From Thomasclavelia saccharogumia DSM 17460 (GTDB lineage Bacteria; Bacillota_I; Bacilli_A; Erysipelotrichales; Coprobacillaceae), in the NCBI RefSeq assembly GCF_000686665.1, contig NZ_JMLH01000031.1, positions 1 through 32,874 on the forward strand: a stretch of DNA of 32,874 nucleotides. The letters are read 5' to 3'. The position numbers and the translations under genes were made by a program. This document shows positions 26,266-32,874 of this stretch, in pieces (within the stretch, counting starts at the first letter, position 1; each line of letters opens with the position of its first letter). Below the pieces are notes generated by a model, which saw only the letters and a list, made by a program, of their open reading frames with translations, was not told where the DNA came from and did no database searches.

Positions 26266-26277
26266 AGTTGTTCCTTT
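26245..26277. repeat. Perfect 12-bp inverted repeat
   Basis: AAAGGAACAACT pairs with AGTTGTTCCTTT across a 9-nt loop. The left arm sequence recurs at 31548-31559 and 32495-32506, each time without its partner. It could be an old terminator or element end. Confidence 0.6.
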
Positions 26278-26394
26278 AAACTTCTTCATAATTTTTTAGG
26301 TTGCCCCCTAAAGTTGACCCCCAATCGCTTTATCTTAATTCAATATATTTAATTTTCTCTTAACCTAATAATATTGTAACATTTCTATATTATT

Positions 26395-27342
26395 TTAATT
26401 TATTTTTGGTTTATAAAAAGCTCTATTTTCCAATGCAAAAACTCTTTTTGAAAAACTTCCAGGTTCTACTGTTTCTAATGCCTTTTCCAACATGTTGATT
26501 CTTGCATCCATATTATCAATCAAATAAACAATTTCTGCTTCTTTTATCTGTGGCAATACTGGTGACCCGAATTCATTTTTACCGTGGTGTGATAAAATCA
26601 TATGCTGAAGTAATGTTACTTCTTCCCCTTCAATATGCATCTTATCTGCCGTTTCCTTGATCATGGCCTGCGAAATTGAAATATGTCCTAGCAATTTACC
26701 CTCAATTGTATACTCAGGAACAACAGGTCCACTTAACTCGACTATTTTTCCTAAATCATGTAAAGTGATCCCAGCAAATAATAAGTCCTTATTTAATGTA
26801 GGATACAAAGTATATAAAGCATCGGCAATTTTCAACATACTATAAGTATGATGAGCTAACCCTGATACATATTCATGATGATTTTTACTTGCAGCCGGAT
26901 AAATAGTTAATTTATCAAGATGTTCTTCAAAAATAGCTTTAACCAATTGATTTAATTTTAAATTATCAATACGATCAATATACTTTTTTATTTCTTTAAT
27001 TAGTTCTTCACCAGTTTTTGGAGCACTTTTTAAATATTTCACTTGTTCTTGAGGATCATTAGAAGCAACATGAATCTTAATGATCTTCATTTGACGATCT
27101 TCATTGTACTTAATGATATCGCCTTTAACCTGAACAACAGTACCCATTATAAGTTTTTCTACTTGTTCATTAGTAGCATTCCAAAGCTTTGCATCAATTG
27201 ATCCACTTGTATCTTGTAATGTGATACTTAAATAAGTTGAACGATTAGCACCATTTGTTTTTCCGGTTACAACACGGTTTATCAAGGCTTCAACAACAAC
27301 CCCTTCATCTCCCGGTTTTAAATCCTTTATTTTATTCATCAT
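26395..27342 (-). CDS. yhaM: 3'-5' exoribonuclease YhaM
   Basis: A 315-residue YhaM/CbfI-type RNase. The N-terminal OB-fold (about 5-100) has TYLSITLQDTSGSIDAKLWNAT, a nucleic-acid-binding pattern. The HD domain holds HHEYVSGLAHHTYSML, then LHDLGKI (HD metal pair) and HMILSHHG, the YhaM signature. It trims RNA and single-stranded DNA 3' ends and is found only in Firmicutes. The ATG is preceded by GAAGGAG and overlaps the end of the glycosyltransferase-RecX gene by 11 nt, so it is coupled to it; a second ATG directly follows. Last gene of the operon; I see no convincing terminator after it. Confidence 0.94.
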   Translation of the reverse strand: MMNKIKDLKPGDEGVVVEALINRVVTGKTNGANRSTYLSITLQDTSGSIDAKLWNATNEQVEKLIMGTVVQVKGDIIKYNEDRQMKIIKIHVASNDPQEQVKYLKSAPKTGEELIKEIKKYIDRIDNLKLNQLVKAIFEEHLDKLTIYPAASKNHHEYVSGLAHHTYSMLKIADALYTLYPTLNKDLLFAGITLHDLGKIVELSGPVVPEYTIEGKLLGHISISQAMIKETADKMHIEGEEVTLLQHMILSHHGKNEFGSPVLPQIKEAEIVYLIDNMDARINMLEKALETVEPGSFSKRVFALENRAFYKPKIN

Positions 27343-29320
27343 TTAAAGCTCCTTCTTCATTTAATAATTCTTTAATATGCTCATAATTGTAACCTTTTCT
27401 TAATAAAGTATCAATTATTTTTTCTTTTAATTGATTTCCGTGATATTTTTTTATATATTTCTTTTTTTGTTTTATAAATTCTTTTTCTAAAGTTTTTCGC
27501 TCTTTTTGATCATCAAAATCAAAATCATAATCAGCTAAAGCTCTTTCAATAGTTTCTGTCGTAAAACCTTTGATATAAAGTTTATCTCGAATCTTTTTCA
27601 ATGTTGCTTTATAAGAAAAATTGTTATTACGATTATAATATGCATCAATAATATTGGTTGCAGCATTATACTCATCATCATGATCATTTTCTTCAAGACA
27701 ACGATCAATAATTTCACTACTAATACCATAATTACGTAAATTATAAATTGCCTTATTTAAGCCAATACCTAAGCGTGTGCAGCGTTTTAAATAATTTAGG
27801 GTATAAGCCTCATCATTAATTAAATTCTTTTCCTGCAGCAATTCTAACGTTGCATCAAGCTGAGTATCATCATAATCACCACTATCCATTAACTTTTTCT
27901 TCATTTGATTATAGGTATAATCTTTTACTGTTAACAGTTTTAATGCCTTATTATACGCTCTTGAAACTTGTTCATGATCTTTTATAATATCAAAAATTTC
28001 CTTACTGATTTCTTTACCCGATTCTAATTTATACGCTCTAATAACTTTATCACTAACTTCAACAATTATCTCACTTTCATCAAATAAAAAAACAACCTCA
28101 TTAATACCTTTTTTTATTGGATAAATTGATTTAACAGTATAGGTATAATGTTTTAGATTAATTGCCCTTCGATATACGTCTAATACTTTTTCATAAAATA
28201 CTTCACTGCTAAATTTCATTGCCCTCATATAAGCTTCTTTTGCCATCTTAGAATTATCACTACTCATCATCTTTAACAAAATAGCAGCTAATTCATTCGT
28301 TTCTTTAAAGAAATAACCATTTACACCATCAATAATGACATTTTCTAAATTTTGATCATACCGAGCAATTACCGGTATTCCACTTGCCATTGCTTCTATA
28401 TATGTCAATCCTTGAGTTTCTGTAATTGAAGCAGAAACAAAAACATTTGAAAGATGATAGTAACTTGGAACTTCATCACTTGGTTTTGGACCTGTAAAAA
28501 CTACATATTTACTTATATGATCATCTTTAACTAATTCTTTTAATTCATCAAGCTGTGGGCCTCCACCTACGATCAAGCACAACACATTATCATTTTCTTT
28601 AACAACTTCTTTCATTGCATCTATTAATACATCAATACTTTTTTCTTTTGCAATTCGACCTAAAAATGTAATGATAAATTGATTATTGATTCCATACTGT
28701 TGTTTAATTTGATTGATCAATGTTTCATTTTTATTTTTAGGATCAAATTTATCTAATTCCAATCCCGTTGGAATAACATGCATCTCCTTATTAAGACCAT
28801 ATTTTCTTAATGCATCCTCGGTTTTTGTAGATGGAACAATCAACTCTGTGCTCTTATCACCATAAAATTTACTTATTCGAGTAATTGCTTTTTTTATTAA
28901 TCCATCAATTGCTGCTGAATTAACAGGATTTACGTAATGAGAGTAGTCTTCCCACATAGTATGATAAGTATACACAACAGGAATATTTAATGATTCACCA
29001 ACTATTCTACCAAATATTCCTATTCCAAATTCCGTTTGAACATGAATTACTTCGATATTCATCCCCTTTATCTCGCGCATTCCTTTAAATGAATAAATAT
29101 TACAAGCTCGATATCCATATAATGCCTGAATTTCTAAACCTGGAACCCTTAAAATATTATCGTCAGGGTCATCCAAATAATCGCTTTCACTTGGTAATTC
29201 ACTTGTAACTACAACAACTTCATGACCGTGTTTAATTAACTCATCACGCAAGATTTTAGTTGAAGTAGCAACTCCATTTATATCTGGTATATATGTATCT
29301 GAAAAAATAGCAATTTTCAT
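27332..29320 (-). CDS. Diacylglycerol glucosyltransferase fused to RecX
   Basis: One uninterrupted 662-residue frame with two unrelated parts. Residues about 1-385: GT4 glycosyltransferase of the 1,2-diacylglycerol 3-glucosyltransferase type (LafA/alMGS-like). It begins MKIAIFSDTYIPDINGVATST, then HTMWEDYSHYV, FLGRIAKEKSIDVLI and the E-x7-E motif ETQGLTYIE (E301, E309). Residues about 392-662: a complete RecX-like protein, aligning from its N-terminal beta segment (INEVVFLFDESEIIVEVS) through YNKALKLLTVKDYTYNQMKKKL and three helical repeats, ending LLRKGYNYEHIKELLNEE. RecX normally is a separate inhibitor of RecA filaments. ATG at 29320 has GGAG 7 nt upstream, in the stop region of the preceding gene. 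It is followed, overlapping, by yhaM. Confidence 0.9.
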   Translation of the reverse strand: MKIAIFSDTYIPDINGVATSTKILRDELIKHGHEVVVVTSELPSESDYLDDPDDNILRVPGLEIQALYGYRACNIYSFKGMREIKGMNIEVIHVQTEFGIGIFGRIVGESLNIPVVYTYHTMWEDYSHYVNPVNSAAIDGLIKKAITRISKFYGDKSTELIVPSTKTEDALRKYGLNKEMHVIPTGLELDKFDPKNKNETLINQIKQQYGINNQFIITFLGRIAKEKSIDVLIDAMKEVVKENDNVLCLIVGGGPQLDELKELVKDDHISKYVVFTGPKPSDEVPSYYHLSNVFVSASITETQGLTYIEAMASGIPVIARYDQNLENVIIDGVNGYFFKETNELAAILLKMMSSDNSKMAKEAYMRAMKFSSEVFYEKVLDVYRRAINLKHYTYTVKSIYPIKKGINEVVFLFDESEIIVEVSDKVIRAYKLESGKEISKEIFDIIKDHEQVSRAYNKALKLLTVKDYTYNQMKKKLMDSGDYDDTQLDATLELLQEKNLINDEAYTLNYLKRCTRLGIGLNKAIYNLRNYGISSEIIDRCLEENDHDDEYNAATNIIDAYYNRNNNFSYKATLKKIRDKLYIKGFTTETIERALADYDFDFDDQKERKTLEKEFIKQKKKYIKKYHGNQLKEKIIDTLLRKGYNYEHIKELLNEEGALNDE

Positions 29321-29324
29321 AATT

Positions 29325-30353
29325 TTACTCCGTTCCATTTATCTCTTTATTAACTGCAAAAATTAAACCACCAATAATTAATCCTAAATAATATGTAATA
29401 AAACGCCAAATCAGCATTGTCGTAGGAGTGCCAACTGCCCCGAGTAATGGCGAAAATAACATAAAATAAACTCCTTCACTACCTCCACTAGCACCTGGAA
29501 TAGGCACAAAAGCTGTAATCATATATACAAATGAACAAATACCTATAAAATCAGGTAATTGTTTTATTGATACCCCTATATGAAGTGCTTTGGCAGCAAA
29601 AAAAGGAATACTATAGATGATTATTAGTTTAAAAAGATTTACTATTGATGATTTTATTAGAATGTTTTTATTGTGCTGCAAAATATTCAATTCTTCTCTA
29701 AAATTTTCTAATGATCTTGATACTTTAAATGAAGTATCCGTATAATTCTTTACAATATGAATTTTACTTAAAAATTTAATAATATTATTACAAATAAAAT
29801 TTTGAAGCTTTTTAGATTTAGCTCCTAAAAATAATCCTGCAATAACAAAAAAATTAATTAAAAAACCAATAATAGCTAATGAAAAAAATTCACTGTAAAT
29901 AGAACTATAAATTCTATATTTAAAAATCATTATTATAGCGGTAAATAAAACAAGAACACTTTGATATACAATAAAAGCCATTAACAAAATACTTGCCGAA
30001 TTAGTCGGCTGGATTCCCTGCCGGTTAAAAATATATACTTGTGCAAACTGTCCACCACTAGAAAAAGGTGTAATTCCGTTAAAAAAAGTACCCGAAATAG
30101 CATTTACAAATCCCTGTTTATAACGATAATCTTTTTTATATAAACGGCCAAATGTATATAAATTTAAGCCATCAAGGATATAATATATTCCCATCAAGAT
30201 AAAGGAAAATAAAATCCACATTGGTGAAGCCGACATCAGCGTCTTCAATGAAGCCTGTAGATCATCCTTCATTGTTAAATAAATAACAGTTGTTCCTAAT
30301 ACTAAAATTAACAAAATATTAAAAATATATTTTTTATTAGACTTTTTATCCAT
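29325..30353 (-). CDS. Flippase-like membrane protein (LPG synthase TM domain, UPF0104)
   Basis: A 342-residue polytopic membrane protein with about eight hydrophobic segments, of the lysylphosphatidylglycerol-synthase transmembrane family (PF03706), without the catalytic C-terminal domain of MprF. The two hallmark motifs are present: GITPFSSGGQ (around 94-103) and FVPIPGASGGSEG in the last third. In MprF this portion flips aminoacylated lipid. Here it sits between the two glycolipid glycosyltransferases, which suggests that it moves a glycolipid or interacts with them (inference). GAGGT lies 6 nt before ATG. It lies 14 nt after the upstream glycosyltransferase gene, and its stop codon overlaps the SD of the next gene. 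Confidence 0.87.
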   Translation of the reverse strand: MDKKSNKKYIFNILLILVLGTTVIYLTMKDDLQASLKTLMSASPMWILFSFILMGIYYILDGLNLYTFGRLYKKDYRYKQGFVNAISGTFFNGITPFSSGGQFAQVYIFNRQGIQPTNSASILLMAFIVYQSVLVLFTAIIMIFKYRIYSSIYSEFFSLAIIGFLINFFVIAGLFLGAKSKKLQNFICNNIIKFLSKIHIVKNYTDTSFKVSRSLENFREELNILQHNKNILIKSSIVNLFKLIIIYSIPFFAAKALHIGVSIKQLPDFIGICSFVYMITAFVPIPGASGGSEGVYFMLFSPLLGAVGTPTTMLIWRFITYYLGLIIGGLIFAVNKEINGTE

Positions 30354-30367
30354 AAAATTACCTCAAA

Positions 30368-31372
30368 TTAGAGTTTAAGTGTTTCTTCATATACCTCTAA
30401 TAATTCTTTCCCAATCTTTGATAATTCTCTTTGTTTAGCTACCTCATAACCTTGATCAACCAATGAAGGATATTCACCTTCAATCATTTTATTGATAATA
30501 TCGACAAAATCATCAGTATCATTACCTTTATAACAATTAACCCCATCTTCAAGCCAATCTGAAAAGACAGGAATGTCACGTAATAAAACATTACATTTGC
30601 ATGCTAAAGCCTCTAATACAACAATTCCTTCTGTTTCTTCTCGTGACGGGAAAAAAAAGATATTACTTCTTCCATATGCACCTTTGATTACATCGCCACT
30701 AACATATCCAGGTAAAATCACATTATCAGGCAAGTTATCTAAAAGATCTTTTATCTTTTTAGTTGGATGAGATAATTTAACATCTCCAAACCACATAAAT
30801 TTATAATTAGGCAATTTCCTAGCTACTTCAATAAAAGTATCAAAACCTTTACGTTCAAATAACCAGCCAACTGAAATAATTATTATATCGTCATCTTCAA
30901 TATCAAACTTATTTTTAAATAAATCTATTTGTTTATCAGTAGGATTAAATTGCGACAAATCAACCCCATTAGATATGGCACTAATCGGCAACGTGATTCC
31001 ATAAGATTCTAATATTCTTTTTGAATATGGTGTAGGTGTAATAATATGATCACCCTTAGTATATAAATTAATCAACCATTTTTTATATACACCTGATACT
31101 GAATTTGAGAACATAAATGAATTTCTAAAGTCTTCTTCTGTACTATGAGCATGATATACTATTTTCTTATTATTTTCACGTGCTTGATTAATCATTTTAA
31201 TACTATCAGGCCAGACAGTATTAATATGTAAAATATCATAATCCAAATCTGCTTTATCAACAGTATACAAAACATCATTTAATTCAAGAGCTTTTTTCTG
31301 ATGAATAAAAGCGCGTCCAATTCCTGATTTTTTTATTGAATCTTCCTGTCCAAAATATAATTTAATTTTCAT
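30368..31372 (-). CDS. Glycosyl-diacylglycerol glycosyltransferase (CpoA/LafB-like, GT4)
   Basis: A 334-residue GT4 enzyme probably adding the second sugar to monoglucosyl-diacylglycerol to give the diglycosyl lipid at the cytoplasmic membrane face. It is very like streptococcal CpoA and enterococcal/lactobacillary BgsA/LafB: KKSGIGRAFIHQKKALE near the start, DYDILHINTVWP, YHAHSTEEDFRNSFMFSN, DHIITPTPYSKRILESYGI, ISNGVDLSQFNP, then the E-x7-E motif ETEGIVVLE. No signal peptide or membrane helix; such enzymes bind the membrane peripherally. First gene of the operon, ahead of the flippase-like protein and the LafA-like fusion. SD GGTGA 4-5 nt upstream. The sugar (glucose or galactose) cannot be read from the sequence. 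Confidence 0.9.
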   Translation of the reverse strand: MKIKLYFGQEDSIKKSGIGRAFIHQKKALELNDVLYTVDKADLDYDILHINTVWPDSIKMINQARENNKKIVYHAHSTEEDFRNSFMFSNSVSGVYKKWLINLYTKGDHIITPTPYSKRILESYGITLPISAISNGVDLSQFNPTDKQIDLFKNKFDIEDDDIIIISVGWLFERKGFDTFIEVARKLPNYKFMWFGDVKLSHPTKKIKDLLDNLPDNVILPGYVSGDVIKGAYGRSNIFFFPSREETEGIVVLEALACKCNVLLRDIPVFSDWLEDGVNCYKGNDTDDFVDIINKMIEGEYPSLVDQGYEVAKQRELSKIGKELLEVYEETLKL

Positions 31373-31387
31373 TTTATCACCATGGAT

Positions 31388-31416
31388 ATTATACTACAAA
31401 TCGTTAAGTATTAAAA
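31388..31416 (-). promoter_or_regulatory. Promoter of the glycolipid operon
   Basis: On the - strand a perfect TATAAT (31388-31393), 17 bp downstream of a weak TTTTAA (31411-31416). It lies 16 nt before the start codon of the first gene, so the leader is very short. Confidence 0.5.
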
Positions 31417-31755
31417 GAAATAATATATTCACAAAAATACAAAAAAGTAATGTTTAAAGATTTAGGTGTCATAACTTAAAAATAAATTTGCAATACAGCA
31501 TCAAACAACAGCTAAAAATACTACCAATTGTTTATAATTACCTAATGAAAGGAACAACTAACATAATTTGTTATATTCATTTAAAATAAAGTACAATGGT
31601 AAAAGAAAATACTTATCATATAAAATATGAGTAGAAAAATTCATCGAAAATAAAAAAATATTGTAAACAAAACAACATCTGTGTTTCATCATTCTATAAA
31701 TTTAAAAACATCTAAAAATGATAACACTAAAAACAATCTATTTGTTCTTAATGAA

Positions 31756-31781
31756 CTTATATATGATACTTATATATGATA
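31756..31781. repeat. Tandem duplication of 13 bp
   Basis: CTTATATATGATA occurs twice in a row within the gene desert. Probably replication slippage. Confidence 0.8.
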
Positions 31782-32432
31782 CTTACCGATAAATATTAGT
31801 GGACATTATCTTAATTTCTAGATAAGGCTATTGATGTACTAAAATGATCACTAATACTGATGAGGTTAAAAACACTTATATTTATAATCATTTTGTTGAT
31901 ATAAAAAATTAATGCTTATCGTTCATTTTAAAATGTATTTAATCGTAGTTTATTAATTTCTAACTACAAAACAAACATAATATCAAAATCATCTACCATA
32001 AAAACAATGACTTTTAGGCGCTTATATAAAATACTATTTGCTTAATAGTATAACTACTATTGATAATTTTACCCTATTGTCTGGATTCTTGCAAAGATCA
32101 TCAGTCATACCAATGTTATAAAAAAGAAATTTTAAATAAAAGATAGAAAACTTTATAAAGAATCCTGTAAAAAGAGTAGTAAACTTATAGATTTAAAAAA
32201 ATATCTACGTCTAAAGAAGTGTATTTACTCAGCAACTTTAAATGGCTATTATTACAAAATGTAGAGAATGTAGATTATTAGGACAAACCAGACTATAATC
32301 ATAAGCTCAAAGGCTATTTAAATACTTATGATGACATTAAAAATTTTTTCAATTAGATGCAATTAAGATACTAAAAGAAAAATACATTGAAGTAGTAAAT
32401 TGATTTAGATAAACAAAAAATATACTTTTTCT

Positions 32433-32512
32433 TTCTACTCCATAGTCAAAAAAGTTTATAAGTTTTTAAAATAAAAAATATTTAAACAAAACAAAAGGAA
32501 CAACTGAAATTT
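32433..32512 (+). pseudogene. Second copy of the decayed repeated element end
   Basis: The string CTTTCTACTC followed by AAAAAAGTTTATAAGTTTTT and later AAAAGGAACAACTGAAATTT matches, with small gaps, the 26186-26265 copy. Frames are broken by stops. Confidence 0.4.
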
Positions 32513-32561
32513 AAAAGTTATTATATTTATATTTATTTTTTCCTTGATTTTTTGCTTAATA

Positions 32562-32588
32562 CAAAAAAGGGACACCAAAGAGGTATCC
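32562..32588 (-). terminator. Terminator of the rRNA operon
   Basis: A 7-bp stem (GGATACC / GGTGTCC, one G-U pair, 5-nt loop) is followed on the - strand by CTTTTTTG. It lies about 15 nt after 5S rRNA. Confidence 0.85.
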
Positions 32589-32602
32589 AAAACAAAAAAA
32601 AG

Positions 32603-32711
32603 AACCGGCAGCTTGCTATTTTCGCACCGCAGTACTATCTTCGCCGTTATGATGCTTAACTTCTGTGTTCGGTATGGGTACAGGTGTGTCCATCATGCTA
32701 TCGCTACCAGA
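32603..32711 (-). rRNA. 5S rRNA
   Basis: The - strand holds typical 5S sequence, including GATGGACACACCTGTACCC, CCGAACACAGAAGTTAAG and the GGTGCGAAAATAGC end. The outer helix forms from CTGGTAGC and GCTGCCGG. Ends are set by this helix and may be off by one to three bases. Confidence 0.95.
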
Positions 32712-32798
32712 TCTCTTCTCTTTAAGCAATTCCTTTCGAGAATCACTCAAAACCGGATAATAGTTCCTTCCATTTGCTCGTCTCCAACCTTCTCTTTA
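32712..32798 (-). other. 23S-5S spacer
   Basis: An 87-nt spacer with no tRNA. Confidence 0.7.
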
Positions 32799-32874
32799 GG
32801 TTAAGTCCTCGACCTATTAGTATCAGTCCGCTTAACATGTCACCATGCTTACACTCCTGACCTATCTACCTTAT
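32799..32874 (-). rRNA. 23S rRNA, 3' end only
   Basis: The - strand ends ACTGATACTAATAGGTCGAG GACTTAACC (split here), the standard 23S 3' terminus of Firmicutes. Only about 76 nt lie in the window; the gene runs off the right edge. Confidence 0.93.

Larger units (their letters stand above)
25708..26394. other. Gene-poor region with decayed coding remnants
   Basis: About 690 nt without an intact gene. Short open stretches appear on the + strand but are broken by stops and frame changes, and none has a good ribosome site. The last part (about 26186-26265) matches a stretch at 32433-32512. Confidence 0.6.
31417..32540. other. Long gene-poor AT-rich region with decayed sequence
   Basis: About 1.1 kb with no intact gene on either strand. 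On the + strand, coding-like stretches (for example DYNHKLKGYLNTYDDIKNFF near 32290-32350) are broken by many stops, as in a long-dead gene. The 3' part (32433-32512) matches 26186-26265. Confidence 0.6.

Noticed and set aside
26367-26394. AT-only hairpin after yhaM, considered as terminator
   Set aside because: The stem has no GC pair and is not followed by a T-run on the - strand.
25708-32540. CRISPR arrays, prophage or defence genes in the gene-poor regions
   Set aside because: No regularly spaced repeats, and no integrase, nuclease or phage genes can be read.
32544-32804. Open frame of 86 codons on the + strand
   Set aside because: It lies antisense to 5S rRNA, the spacer and the 23S end, and has no ribosome site.

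Overview
The window looks like a chromosomal segment of a low-GC, spore-forming Firmicute. The base composition is strongly AT-rich, Shine-Dalgarno (SD) sites are strong GGAGG types, and the genes include yunB, a SufU-type Fe-S operon, YhaM and tiny YjcZ-like membrane peptides. The exact mix (SufCDSUB, an Mgl galactose system, a CpoA-like glycolipid glycosyltransferase pair) fits the Erysipelotrichia/Coprobacillus-type gut Firmicutes, but that placement is inference from gene content, not from a search.

Layout. 1-548: a + strand tRNA array (Val, Thr, Tyr, Gln, Lys, then Gly with its own promoter and terminator). 661-5276 (-): dgkA as its own unit, then a Ca2+ P-type ATPase, yunB and a YutH-like gene, which together look like a sporulation-linked operon. 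5402-14127 (-): a galactose sensing and uptake block. An AraC-type response regulator, a YesM/LytS-type histidine kinase and a sugar-binding lipoprotein form one overlapping sensory operon. Next comes mglB-mglA-mglC, with its own promoter and a candidate catabolite-repression site. This operon ends in a membrane-anchored protein with two InlB-type repeats. 14252-20991 (-): the complete suf operon (sufC-D-S-U-B), followed without a terminator by 5-formyltetrahydrofolate cyclo-ligase and a polysaccharide flippase.

21155-25628 (mainly +): an AI-2E-family membrane protein, a hemolysin III-family protein, two secreted PrsA-like foldase lipoproteins and a HIT hydrolase. Between them on the - strand lie two 25-26 residue hydrophobic peptides with excellent ribosome sites. 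26395-31372 (-): a glycolipid operon made of a CpoA/LafB-like second glycosyltransferase, a flippase-like membrane protein, a LafA-like first glycosyltransferase whose C-terminus is an apparently complete RecX, and YhaM ribonuclease. Two gene deserts (25708-26394 and 31417-32540) hold decayed copies of one repeated sequence. 32562-32874 (-): the 3' end of an rRNA operon (23S tail, 5S rRNA, terminator).

How it works together. The sensor trio probably detects a sugar outside the cell and switches on transport. The mgl operon imports galactose or methyl-galactoside. The glycolipid operon makes glucosyl- and diglycosyl-diacylglycerol for the membrane and probably as a lipoteichoic-type anchor. 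The most unusual item is the glycosyltransferase-RecX fusion. The next most unusual are the InlB-repeat protein inside the mgl operon and the unannotated micro-peptide operon.
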